A stretch of 64,000 bases of DNA from Rhypophila decipiens (taxonomy: Eukaryota; Ascomycota; Sordariomycetes; Sordariales; Naviculisporaceae). Location of the stretch: contig MU858082.1 of the NCBI GenBank assembly GCA_033297075.1, forward strand, positions 184,517-248,516, read 5' to 3'. Both the position numbers and the translations under genes were made by a program. A model generated the notes under the pieces. That model worked only from the letters and a program-made list of their open reading frames with translations. It was not told where the DNA came from and made no database searches. Positions 24,082-34,370 of this stretch are shown piece by piece (positions within the stretch are counted from its first letter, which is position 1; each line of letters begins with the position of its first letter).

Positions 24082-25220
24082 TTTGGTCTGGAGAAGGATG
24101 AGTTGTGAGGATATTGTTTGAAGGTGATAGTACTTGGATGTGAGAGATGATGTGAATGTGTTGGGTGAAGATGGTTTATCCAGTTGTCAAGAAGGCTCCT
24201 AGTCCTGGTCTTTATATACTTTTGAACTAGAGATCTCATATACCAAACCCCGTCCTTTGGCAGCACAGCAGTGGAACACAAGGTCAAGCTCGTCGTCGTG
24301 TTGCTCCTTAAATCCGGGCAAGGACTAACCCACAACACCGCTCCTTGGACCGTCCCGTCACCCAAGGCGAAACTTTTTGGTGTTATTAACTCCGATGTCT
24401 ATACACACTTCCTGATTCGTTGGCCCTGCCTAAAACGAGCAACATCCAGGTCGGATACGGTGCAAGTCAGACAGAACCCTGAAAATGTTGGCGTATACGC
24501 TGTTGGTCCGGGTTGCAGTACAGGGCTGGGCGGTTTTCTTCTTGAAACGGTAGTGTATCTACGGAGCAGGCTGATGGTGGTGAGGGGCTATGAGGGGCCG
24601 GCCCGGTCTGCAATGACGTGCATGAGTTCTTCCGGGCAGAAAGAACCGTGGGGAAGGATGGCTCGGTTGGCCGCGGGCTCCGTCGTACTTTGTGAGCAGA
24701 GAACGGATGACTAAGTGGGTTTGTGAATTTGTGGTGTCTCGATGCTCGGAACCGGTGCCAAGCGTTATCTCCGTTCCTTCTAGCTCGCCATGATGATACG
24801 GAGTAAGACCGGAGACTCGGTATCGGTCGCCCGCGGGAAATAACATCATCAACACTGCTCTTGTTTGTGACGCTAAACACATGTTTACACATGTTCCGGA
24901 CCTTATATAGCAAGGCGAACTCAAAGCCAAGGCAGTAGACCTGACGGCGTTGTCAAACTGACCGACTACCATCGGCGATGGATCAGAGGTCAACTGTTAC
25001 CGATGATTTACAAAAAGAGCCGATTTCTCGGAATCACTTATTATCCCATAAATACATGAGCTGAAAGTAACTTCGCGTTTGCTCGCCTGCAACTGAGGAA
25101 TAATCCCATGTCCGGGGTCATCGGGTCCTTTAATAAGATGTGTGCGATGTTGTATGTTGAAGGGATATATGGACAGCAGGCATCTATACGCCGACATGAT
25201 TAAACGTGCAGTCAAACGTG
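24082..25220. other. Upstream region of the aldo-keto reductase gene
   Basis: About 1.1 kb separates this gene from tubulin cofactor E, both on the minus strand. A TATA element lies near 24211. A TACGGAG motif occurs near 24797. No further gene was recognised. Confidence 0.5.
24211..24218 (-). promoter_or_regulatory. TATA-like box of the aldo-keto reductase gene
   Basis: The minus strand reads TATATAAA about 130 bases upstream of the ATG at 24081. Spacing and match to the TATA consensus fit a core promoter. This is inferred from sequence only. Confidence 0.5.
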
Positions 25221-27096
25221 TCAACGCGGTTCAACTCTGACCCTGACATCGAGCCCGTCAACGCAATAGCCAAACTGTCGCGGGCCGTCCTTGAGCTCAA
25301 CTTCCCGCTTGACCCAGCGTCCTCCTTTGCCTCCAGAATGAGAGATTCCCCCAACCGAAGCTGCTTCCCCATCTTGCCTCTCTCTCTCCGCCTCGAGCTC
25401 CTCGTCTTCACTGCTGTCCCCACCTTCATCGTCATACCCAGCCACGGGATCCCACTCGCCCGTCTCCCATACTAGTCGAAGCTTGAGAGGTGGCAAACCA
25501 AACAACTTCCCAGCAATGCTCTTGACCCTGTAGATATCAAAGGACTTGGGAATCCTGGTGGTCATCTCGCTTGCTTTCCTCTCGCCGCCCCTGCTATTGC
25601 GTACAAAAGAAAAGTGAACAGTGACAAGCCTCGCTTCGAGAAAGTTGGGATTCACCTCCTGCTGACGGATGATTGCAGGTTCGCCATATATCTCACACAG
25701 CTCGCCCCACCGACGGTGACGGGCCAACACCTCGCCTTCTAATGTCTCCGGCACTGCTGATAATTGCCGAGCAATACGGGACAGATAGTACATCTCGGCA
25801 TTTGTGCGGTCTGCTGCAGTGATAGTACTAAAGTTGAGCGTTTTTAGGTTAGGCAACCGCGCCACCATGAACATGTACGCTTCATCTGTGTTGGCCACCC
25901 CTTTGTTGTCGGTAGCTTGCTTAGTAGATGCGCCCTGGTTGTCAAGCTCCGGATTGTCATAGATGGGATTGTGTGCGAATCGGAGGGAGACGAGGCCTGG
26001 AAACGAATCCGGGAGAGAGTCAACAAACGTCCAGGTAGTCACCTGGTTGTATGACATATCCAAGTAACTGAGAGCTGGCGGAAACACGGGTGCGGGCTCC
26101 GAGGTTGGGGCCGGAGCTGGCGTTGATATGCGGTTGCCTTTTAGGTGCAGGTTTTTGAGCGTAGTAATTGCGGTGAGGGGTGCGATGTCAGTGAGTGATG
26201 TGAAGTTGTTGAACTCGAGGTCGATGGAGACCAAGGTCGAGATGAATGGCACCGAGGGAATGGGGGAGAGGCGGGAGAGCTGGTTAAGGCTGGCCGACAG
26301 GATATTCAGTGCCGAAAACTTGCTCGCGATATGGCAGATTTCCTCCCATTCGAGAAGATTCTCTTCAAGAACGAGCTCACGTATGCCGCGAAACTCGTTG
26401 CCAGCCGACTCTAGCCTCGGGTCGTCAAGGACCTCTCGAAAGCGGTTTCCATTTACTCGCAAGACTTTCAGGAGAGGCAGCTCGGAGCAAATGTCCACGA
26501 TAGGCCCAAAGCTCTGAAACAGATTGCGGCTCAGATCCAGCTCTGTGACTTTGGGGCAAGTCTGGCCAATTGACTCTGTCTTGCTTTCATTCGGATCAGC
26601 GTAGGCGTGTGCCATACGAGCACCGTCAAGAATGACAATCTTCAGCTCGCTCAGCTGGGCCTGCTGGCGACGGATCTTGTCGAAACCGACTTCCTCGGCG
26701 ACCTTGCCCGAAATGACAATCGGTTTCGCCGTGAGTCCAGAGCCATGATCCTGGGTTGCCTCCGAAGCATACTTCTGCTTGAGTGCTGGAATAAACACCT
26801 GGGTAGCATCTGCCGCACGAGTTGGCCGGACAAAAGACGCCGCAGTTGGCGACTTTGATTTGCCTGGGGTTGTTTGTCAGTTTTCATTTCTGGTATACGC
26901 TCAGGTCTGGGAATTGTTCCGTACATGAAAAATAGCGAACCCCCTTGTGCTGCCCATCGTGCTTGCCCCTCGATGGGTCATCCCATTCCACACCGAGCCA
27001 CACACCACTCGTCCCAGCAACTTCACCCGAGTAGCGCACAGTGCAGAGCGCCCCATCGTAGCATCTTCGCTGGCCGTTATAACTGTCGGATGCCAT
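25221..27096 (-). CDS. Tubulin-folding cofactor E (TBCE): CAP-Gly, leucine-rich repeats, ubiquitin-like domain
   Basis: Exons are 27096-26925 and 26863-25221, 604 aa. The intron starts GTACGG and ends CCCCAG, and the codon for a Cys is split. Residues 1-60 form a CAP-Gly domain with the GKHDG motif and GVWLGVEWDD. After PTRAADATQVFIPALKQKYAS comes a row of leucine-rich repeats (about residues 150-400), including LTVSID-type strands and the cap-like LRFAHNPIYDNPE. The C-terminus (about 450-604) looks ubiquitin-like, interrupted by an acidic insert EEGGDSSEDEELEAE. This domain order is that of TBCE, the chaperone that binds alpha-tubulin and assembles the heterodimer with cofactors C and D. An alpha-tubulin gene, a client, lies 20 kb away at 46738. 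The gene starts 338 bases downstream of the hydratase stop codon, on the same strand. Confidence 0.92.
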
Positions 27097-27434
27097 TTTG
27101 ATTTTGTCGGCTACGCAGGATAATTTTCCAAGTTGTAGTTGACGCTGGGTGAGGGGTGAACGTTAAGGAGACCCACGCTGAAAAGCATTGGTTTCTCAGG
27201 GCGGTTTGCACCTGCACCATCACCAGCTCGCCAGGGGCTAGGGAAGGGCCTAGGATGTGAATTGCAGGCACCATATCCATTTTTTACAATACACTTCAGG
27301 CATCAACTCGAGCAACAAAATACTCCCGGAACCATTCCAGCAATGTTGTGCATCAGTTAAATGACTAAAAGAGCAAGTTGGAAACAAATATTATTTACAT
27401 TGTCAGTCAGCTGACTCTATATAATATCTTGGCA
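27097..27434. other. Short intergenic gap, TBCE upstream region
   Basis: It separates two tandem minus-strand genes. I see nothing in it beyond what must be the 3' UTR of the hydratase gene and the TBCE promoter. Confidence 0.5.
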
Positions 27435-28498
27435 CTACAACTTGTTCTGCTTGGGTCCAGTGCACTTCATCAGCGCACGACCGTTGCTAAGAGCCACCTT
27501 TCCTCCAGCAACGGCAACGTTGAACCGAACCTCTTCCCAGCCATCCTTGATCTCTCCCGTCCGCCAGACCGAGGCAACAAGCTTGTCACCTGGCCTCACG
27601 GGGCTCGCAAAACGGGCCTGGTACTCCTTGATATTGGCCGGGTTGCTTCCGCCCAGGTGCTTGAGGAGGCCGTGGGCGGCCCAGTTCCACGAGAAGAGAC
27701 CGTGGATGATGACACCACCAAAGCCCATCTTCTTGCCGGGCACGGGGTCGGCGTGCAGGGGATTGTAGTCGCCATTGAGCCGGTAGAGCAGCGCAGTCTC
27801 GGGCGTGGTCTGGAGCTCGAACACGGCGTCCGGTTTGCGGTCCTTGGGCTCGGGATAGTTTACCGTGGCAGGGCCCTTGGGTCCGCCCCAGTTGCCTTGG
27901 TTAACAAAGAAGGCCGAGCCGACGATGCGAGTGTACACCTCGTTCGTGTTGGCATCGACCAGGTCCATCTGGGTCTCGACAACGCTGCCCGGCCGGCCCT
28001 TGTCATACACGCCTAGAACCTTGGAGCGGACCTCGAACTTCTTTCCGGCAGATGTGGGGGGAATGGCCTTGAAGAACTGGATCTGGCGCTGACCGTCGAC
28101 AACTCTGGTGGCGTCAAAGTCGGGTACGCCGGGGATCTTGGTGGCCTTCTCGGCAGCGTAGAAGTCGACTGTCTCTTGTGATACTTGCTTGAAGGCTATG
28201 GGGTAGGTCTCTGTTAGTTTTGGTCATCTTCATGTCAAAAGGGCCACGGGGTGCGCTTATAACATACGAAGGACAATCGGGTATGTGGGAAAGACGGAGA
28301 AGTTGGGGTCCAATTCCTATAGAGCCGTTAGCAAGTCACTCTCAAGAAGTGAAGGAAGTCGCCATAAGAGATACGTACGTAGAGGAAATGCAGCTCATCG
28401 GCAGTGCAGCCAATTGAGTTGGCAAAAAGGAGGGCATCGCGCTTCAACCAAGACACCTCCTTGGGAGGGTACTCGAAACCAGCTCCGGGGCCCGACAT
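27435..28498 (-). CDS. Peroxisomal 2-enoyl-CoA hydratase 2-type protein (MaoC-like double hot-dog)
   Basis: Exons are 28498-28379, 28316-28268 (49 nt) and 28195-27435, 309 aa. Donors are GTACGT and GTATGT, acceptors TATAG and CATAG, in phase. The C-terminal half has the hydratase-2 active-site motif GDYNPLHADP (about residue 200) followed by IIHGLFSWNW and the strand QARFASPVRPGDKL. The N-terminal half, including FKAIPPTSAGKKFEVRSKV, is the non-catalytic hot-dog. This is the layout of the hydratase domain of fungal multifunctional enzyme 2, here as a free-standing protein. The C-terminus is KQNKL, and NKL is a variant of the PTS1 peroxisomal signal SKL. It would hydrate trans-2-enoyl-CoA in beta-oxidation, or act as a related dehydratase. 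The location is inferred from the tripeptide. Confidence 0.88.
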
Positions 28499-29696
28499 GA
28501 TGGTTAGAACGGATGGACTGATCGATTCGAGAGGTAATAATGAAGTTCAATTGTAACTGTCCGAGACAACACTGAAGTCAAAAAGCTGTGAGTGATTTCA
28601 AGAGAAATTCCATCCTCGATGTCCCGGGAAAAAGGGTCATCTTTAAGAGCTTGAAGCTACCTGACAGGGGTAATGGATCTCGTTCTTGGTATGGGGTAAT
28701 GGGGCAACGTGCCTCCAATGCGGGGGAAGATCATGGCCATTGGCGACGGCTTTGGGGTGTCTTTCTGCGATGCCGACACCTTCAACCGAGGTTCAGTAGA
28801 CAGGTGGGGCATTGGCGGCTTTTCGGACACCATTTGGCGGTGCTGTAACCGTTACCAGCCACTGGCAGCCGGTTTACCTCTCTAACACGGCCTTATGGTC
28901 AGACGAATGAGGAGGGATTCTTCGAATTCATTTACATATCCGTATGTTCCCTTCAGATTCCAGAAACAGTCACTACGTACCTAGTCGTGGTCCTTAATTC
29001 ACGTACGGATGTAATGACTAGGGGCATTTTCACGTCTTGCCATTACACGGCGCATTCTGTCCTTGCAAGCTAGAAGGCGTTGATAACTTGATTTAGAGCC
29101 ATTATAGATAAATGACTACTCCGTAGTATGGGTTATATGGGAGCTGAATCGCTCACCCAGTGATGAGCTCGTTATTTGCGCACTCTCGACTTTAGCCACA
29201 ATAGGGACGTCTTCCATCTTGATGAGCCATGCACAGAGGGGACCTATGCTCCGTACTGAAATGATCATATCATCTGCAAAGAAACTCCATCTTCCTGGCT
29301 GTTGATGTCGACCTCCGGCTCTTTGTGTGAAATCTGTAATTCCTCTACACGTGCCATCCAAATGGACCAGACCAGCCATCAGGGGCCAAGCACTGATTAA
29401 CACCCTTTGACTGGGAGTCCCTGGGGGCGTTGTTGGTTGACCTGACAGGGGTTCGGAGTTAAGCTCAAGTTGCCCCAGGTTGGGGGTTGGGATAGATTAG
29501 ATAAGATCAACAACACCAAGAAAAAAAGTTGATTTGCCCACCTGCCCGCACTTTCGCATGCTGCGTTCGACCTCATCTTTTGTCATCCCATGTGTTCAAT
29601 AGGACAATGTGAGTCTGAAAATACTCTAAAGCGCCCACAGTGCCATATATTTAACGGCAGCAATCCCAACCCTTGCTGTCGCTTTTAATTGGCCTG
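28499..29696. other. Divergent intergenic region
   Basis: It lies upstream of both the hydratase gene (minus) and the unrecognised gene at 29697 (plus). It contains a TACTCCGTAGTA-type palindrome near 29114. No gene was recognised. Confidence 0.5.
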
Positions 29697-31859
29697 ATGG
29701 GCTCTTGCGTCAGAAATAAATCAATTCTTACAATAATCACAATAGGAACGCTCGTCACTGTCGCAAGCATGGCTATCTACAAAATTGCGGTCAGGATGAA
29801 TGGCGCAGGAGAGCCTACCCCTCCACCCACCTCTGGCCTTCAGCAAAATGACCAAGGCAGCAAGGGCAAAAGGCAATTACCTCTAGACAACTCACCGACC
29901 CTTCCACCGACCAACGCAAAAAGCATGGCGAAGTTTAACGTCGGCCAGACGATTACTCCACAATACCAGCAACAACTGTACCGAAAGACTGTGAGCTTAA
30001 TATTCGCTCGCACAGTCCTTAACAAGAAGCTGGGCCGGGCTTTTTCGCGGAGAGACAAGTTCTCCCACAAACTTCTCGACCGCCATTACCGACTCAAACA
30101 TCAAGAGCGCAAACATCTCACCGCCCGCACGAGACTCGTGCTCGAACTTGAGAAGCAGCAACAACTCAACCCCTTCCCTGAGCGCGCAAAGAATATTCGT
30201 CTCCTCAAGAAACTGCTTCGAACCTTCAAGCGCCATCTCAAGTCCGACACGTATGCTCACAAGTCCAAGTGCTTGCGCCCTTCGCCAATGAGCAGCATCA
30301 GCACCAGTCCGAGTAGCAGCGACATGGACGAGCACGAGTCTGCTATCGGCAATGCAATCCTCAGCATTGCCGCCGAGAAGCTGGGATCCGAGCTGGCCAC
30401 AGTCAATGGCACCGCACGAAAGCGCCGCGCCAGCCAGCGATCCAATGCGTCTCTTGCAACACTCTTCGCCCAGGACCACCCAGAACAGGCCGAAAAAGAC
30501 ATCGACGGTGCGCTGGCAGTCCCAAAGCAGATCAAGAAGCCGAAACTTGATTTGGAGGACGACCCAAAGCCAACTGAGACCGCTGGAACTGGTCCCCAGT
30601 TGGAAGATGACGCAAAGGAGGGCAAAGTGGAAGTCTCTACCGGCAATGACGCAAACCTTGAGCTGAAGGTTCTTGAGAAAACGCCACCACCTGCATCTCG
30701 GGCTTCCGCGAAACTGGAAGCCGATGATGTGGAGAAAGAAGCGAACACCGGCGCAGGAGCCCCTCCACCCCCCGCAAAGTCAGAAGTTAAAGAGAAGGAG
30801 GAGCCATCATGCGCTGGCGCGTTAGCCGTTGAGACACCCGCAAAGCCTGAAGTCGACGAGAAGAAGAAGACAGCAGGTGCCGGCGCATCAAGCGTTGCAT
30901 CTCCAACAACTTCGACGGCCGATGCGAACGAGAAGAGGCCGGATTCTGTCGCAGCGGCTGTTTCCTCCCCAACCAAGTCAGTAAGCTCTGACAAGGAGGA
31001 CAAAATAGTCGACGCCGCCGTCAGCCCCAGCAAGAACGCCAAGAAGCACCCGCTAGACTCTGACGACAGCCCGACCAAGGCCAAGAAGGCCAAAGTCGAG
31101 TATTTTGCGACTCCGGCAGTCCCGCCAAAATCTCCCAAGAAGGTTACTCCGGCAGTCCCACCAACGTCTCCAAAGAGGAATAATCCAGCGGCCCCGTTGA
31201 AGTACCATGAACAAGTCGTCCACGATATGCTCAACGACCCTCTGGGATTTGACGACCTGGTCTACGACTCCAAAGGACCAATGCACAACCGAAACAAGTT
31301 TAGGAGTTTTAGGAACCGGTATAAGAAGCCAGCGCCAAATTTCTCTCCTTTGATGAGCGGTGGCATCGGCAAGGACCTGCCAGAAGAGACAAAAGCAACT
31401 GCTGTTGCAGCTCTTAAAACTCGGAAACCATTGCCACCGGCTCGAAACAGTGGCACATCGGCTCGGAACAATGCCGAAAAGATGTTACCACCTTCTCGTA
31501 ACAATGCTGAGAAGCTCAACCTGAAAAAGGAGGACAGCTTGTCCCAGCAGGTTCTTAGGAAGAACTACCGGGACAGAATGACCCAGAGGGTTCAGGAGTC
31601 GAAAGCAGCTGCTTCTGAGGAGAAGAAATCGCCGGTGTTGGACAATCTGACAGAAAAGTCCAAATATTCTGTCAATAAGGAGGCCAGATACACCAAAAAC
31701 AAGTCAACCAATATTGAACATGCTGGGTTAGCCATAGCTGGGTTAACGAGATCCATACCGGCGGAGGCACCACCGAGAGAAGGCCCCAAGCCGAAGACAT
31801 ATGTCAGCGCTGCGCGTCGGAAACACAACGCAGTTAGGCGGGTCGGCTTTTACAAGTAA
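29697..31859 (+). CDS. Unrecognised Lys/Ala/Pro-rich protein with MGSC N-terminus and one TM helix
   Basis: A single open frame of 720 aa with no intron visible. ATG 29697 is the first ATG in frame and gives MGSCVRNKS, which looks like an N-myristoylation plus palmitoylation site, followed by a hydrophobic segment (SILTIITIGTLVTVASMAIY). A strongly basic, probably helical block follows (about residues 95-190, KLLDRHYRLKHQERKHL). The middle (220-490) is a low-complexity Ala/Lys/Glu/Pro region. It contains short repeats: TPAVPPKSPKK and TPAVPPTSPKR near 31109-31178, and ARNNAEK and SRNNAEK near 31470-31520. The C-terminal 200 residues are basic. I recognise no domain. The composition suggests a disordered protein that is perhaps lineage-specific. 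An alternative start at 29769 would remove the lipidation motif and most of the helix. Confidence 0.7.
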   Translation: MGSCVRNKSILTIITIGTLVTVASMAIYKIAVRMNGAGEPTPPPTSGLQQNDQGSKGKRQLPLDNSPTLPPTNAKSMAKFNVGQTITPQYQQQLYRKTVSLIFARTVLNKKLGRAFSRRDKFSHKLLDRHYRLKHQERKHLTARTRLVLELEKQQQLNPFPERAKNIRLLKKLLRTFKRHLKSDTYAHKSKCLRPSPMSSISTSPSSSDMDEHESAIGNAILSIAAEKLGSELATVNGTARKRRASQRSNASLATLFAQDHPEQAEKDIDGALAVPKQIKKPKLDLEDDPKPTETAGTGPQLEDDAKEGKVEVSTGNDANLELKVLEKTPPPASRASAKLEADDVEKEANTGAGAPPPPAKSEVKEKEEPSCAGALAVETPAKPEVDEKKKTAGAGASSVASPTTSTADANEKRPDSVAAAVSSPTKSVSSDKEDKIVDAAVSPSKNAKKHPLDSDDSPTKAKKAKVEYFATPAVPPKSPKKVTPAVPPTSPKRNNPAAPLKYHEQVVHDMLNDPLGFDDLVYDSKGPMHNRNKFRSFRNRYKKPAPNFSPLMSGGIGKDLPEETKATAVAALKTRKPLPPARNSGTSARNNAEKMLPPSRNNAEKLNLKKEDSLSQQVLRKNYRDRMTQRVQESKAAASEEKKSPVLDNLTEKSKYSVNKEARYTKNKSTNIEHAGLAIAGLTRSIPAEAPPREGPKPKTYVSAARRKHNAVRRVGFYK

Positions 31860-32733
31860 CTGGACTCCTGAAAAGAAAAGAAAAGGCATGGCGACAAGAC
31901 GTTTCCAAGGTCAAGTGGGCGCGGGCATCCGATGGACCTCCTGAGACATGAAAATCACTGCTTGACGAGGTGACGATAGTTGGAAAGCATTTATCGGCAA
32001 AAGGACATCACCCCTGGCGTAGAGTTGGATCTATCTCCCTGGGCGTGGTAGCGCATTTGGCTGACTGCACAGCTGCATATCCTGAGAACTAGCGATTTGA
32101 TGGTCCAAGAACCTCCCATCCATACATGATTTTTCGATTAGGCATGTTGATTCATATAGAGGCGTTTCGGGCGGGCATTTCACGGGTTCAGTTTTAAAAG
32201 ATACCCTGTCTTATATATAACATGACAGTACATAATAAAATATCGACCTGGCATCATGGTGGGGATGGCGCCTAAGCGGATCAAGATATCTTACTGTCAA
32301 GAAACGTTCAATTGCAACTATATGATGAAGATATCACAGTGTCAAAGGTCAAGTGTGTATGAACGTGTATTGTCCTGCGGCTCATGTACAGAGGACCCTT
32401 TCCTCAAGAGTGCCTAAGAAAAACTGATGTGTCCTGTGAGTCCAACGTTGTGGCAGCCGCTCAATGGGGCCAGCCAACAGACAATCTGTTGCGTAACAGT
32501 ACAAAAGAGAGTGTGGAATGTTCCATCGCCAAATCCCAAATCCAAGCCCATATACCGGAAACCCCAAAAACGGAACCGCAAAACTCGTATGACAAATATC
32601 GTGTTTGGTTGTTGAAATCTCCCGACATCCAACCGAGAATCAACCCACCTTTGGGCGCGGACTGGTCCCGGCGTCCATCAGGAGAATAAAAAGTGGTAAA
32701 GTACAAATGAAACCTAAGAAAAAAGAAGAATGC
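31860..32733. other. Convergent intergenic region
   Basis: It lies between the 3' ends of two facing genes and should hold their UTRs. No gene or repeat was recognised. Confidence 0.5.
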
Positions 32734-34155
32734 TTATGACACAGTTTGAAACCGTCCCTTGGACCTGTCACACTCCTCCAAGAACCTATAAATCCCCTCG
32801 AGCCCCTCAAAGTCCTCCGAGCAATGCTCTCCCGAGCTGCTCGGAATAGGCGGCGACATGCTCTCGTACCCTTCGGAGGGCGGAGAAGACGGCAACAGCC
32901 ATGGATTGTTATCGAACTTGTCCATGATGGCATTCTCAAACATGTCATCTTCGGGGGAAGTCGAGAGACCGGAATGGTGGGACCTGACAGACCCACCCGG
33001 GGATGTCAAGGTCTTGGCGCAGTCCGTGGGCTCGCCCTCGGGAGCAAATGGGAAACGTAACGCCATTGGTACGCCGGCGCTAGTGCAGAAGTCGGGATCT
33101 TCTTTGACGACGCCTCGTTGGACTCCGACATCGTCGCATAATCTCTCGACGGTTTCCGCATCTACACCAGGAAATCTCACCCTCAAGATGTTATTCTTCT
33201 CCAGCACAATGGGCAGGTCACCCAGCCCAGCTAGCCTCTTGAGATCCGTCATAATGGCCGCAAGGTCCTTCAATGCCCGGGCAAAGTCCACGGACAAGAC
33301 GTCCAGGAATCCCTCGGCGTTGAGACTGGCACCACCGTTAGCGACGACCTGGGGCTTGATTCCGAAATCGAACGCTCCCTCGGAGCAAGCATTCGGGGCG
33401 GCGACGGCGGAAAACGAAAAGCCGGCAGCAGCGCCAAGTGGGCTGAGGGCCGTGATGGTTGGGCTGATGTGGAAGTCGATGAAAGCACCAGGGGCACCCT
33501 GAGGAGCCTGAGCAACTCGGATGCGGGTCTCCTCCTGGACGGCACTAACAGCCCGGTACCTCTTGGCACCATTGGGATCGACCCCGTCGAATTTGGCCCG
33601 TTGGCCGGAAAGCCAGAATGCCCGGACTGCCTGGCTGACGTTCTGCACGACCTGTGCCGGCGCTGCGGGTGTGTGGCTGAAATACCGGATTCCTCCGGCA
33701 CGGCCGCCGGGCATGGCGTATCCGCCTGCTGTGCGGGGCAGGGCTCCACCTGTGAGGTTCGGCCGGAGGGTGCAAGCGAACGGGGCCCGGCCGGTGAACT
33801 GGGCTACGGCACGGGAGGTGTTCGAAGTTGGGAGCTTGGACCGGTCGAAGCGAGGGGCACGCTCAGAGAGACGAGCCGCCGTGTTGCTCAGGTAGCGACG
33901 GATGGAGGGGCCGCTGGTCGAGAACCATTTCGTGGTCGACGATGCTCCCCGCTTCTGTTGGCGGAGGAGAGCGAGTGGGTGGATAGGCTGACGATTGCTA
34001 CCGCCGGTTCGAACGAAGACGGGTTGTAGTTCGGCGTTGAGCGGTCGCGCGGCTGAGGCAAGTTTGGAGCGTAGCACCTTGCTGGATGCCACTAACTGCT
34101 TGCTCAGCACACGCAGGGCCGCGGTTGCCCACATGCCCCCCGCAAAGGGAGACAT
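32734..34155 (-). CDS. Unrecognised protein, probable mitochondrial N-terminus
   Basis: An intronless frame of 473 aa from ATG 34155. A second ATG at 34134 would give MWATAALRV. The N-terminal 170 residues are rich in Arg, Ser and Ala and nearly free of acidic residues (for example KQKRGASSTTKWFSTS, GGIRYFSH), as in a mitochondrial presequence or a long targeting region. The middle (about 180-390) is better conserved in character: AVRAFWLSGQ, DFHISPTITALSPLG, VDFARALKDLAAIMTDLKRL, LPIVLEKNNILRVRFPG. The last 90 residues are acidic and Ser/Pro-rich. I have a weak memory that such fungal proteins are sometimes auto-named casein kinase II beta 2 subunit, but no CK2-beta zinc finger (paired CxxC) is present, so I do not adopt that name. 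The inverted-repeat element at 34371 lies about 215 bases upstream of the ATG. Confidence 0.7.
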   Translation of the reverse strand: MSPFAGGMWATAALRVLSKQLVASSKVLRSKLASAARPLNAELQPVFVRTGGSNRQPIHPLALLRQQKRGASSTTKWFSTSGPSIRRYLSNTAARLSERAPRFDRSKLPTSNTSRAVAQFTGRAPFACTLRPNLTGGALPRTAGGYAMPGGRAGGIRYFSHTPAAPAQVVQNVSQAVRAFWLSGQRAKFDGVDPNGAKRYRAVSAVQEETRIRVAQAPQGAPGAFIDFHISPTITALSPLGAAAGFSFSAVAAPNACSEGAFDFGIKPQVVANGGASLNAEGFLDVLSVDFARALKDLAAIMTDLKRLAGLGDLPIVLEKNNILRVRFPGVDAETVERLCDDVGVQRGVVKEDPDFCTSAGVPMALRFPFAPEGEPTDCAKTLTSPGGSVRSHHSGLSTSPEDDMFENAIMDKFDNNPWLLPSSPPSEGYESMSPPIPSSSGEHCSEDFEGLEGIYRFLEECDRSKGRFQTVS

Positions 34156-34370
34156 ATTGCGTGGTTGCTTCAAGGGGTGGTGACGTTTCACCGACGGCTG
34201 ATTGTTTGCCCTCGATGTTTGACAACCTGAATCGATTCTTCTTGGAGATAGAAAGAAGAGATGAGTGGAAGCCAGGGGAGGCGACTCACGAAAGATGTAG
34301 GCCTCGCGGATGGAGTCGGAATCGCTTTATCGATAACACACTTCGCCACACTGTTTGAGGATCTGCATGT
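34156..34370. promoter_or_regulatory. Proximal upstream region of the gene at 32734-34155
   Basis: This 215-base stretch lies between the start codon and the inverted-repeat element. It should contain the core promoter. No clear TATA box is visible. Confidence 0.3.

Noticed and set aside
33469..34029. Long plus-strand frames opposite the gene at 32734-34155
   Set aside because: They mirror the GC-rich coding sequence of the opposite strand and have no independent support.
32734..34155. Naming this protein casein kinase II regulatory subunit
   Set aside because: The zinc-binding cysteine pairs and the acidic loop of CK2-beta are absent. The name is only a vague memory of automated annotation.
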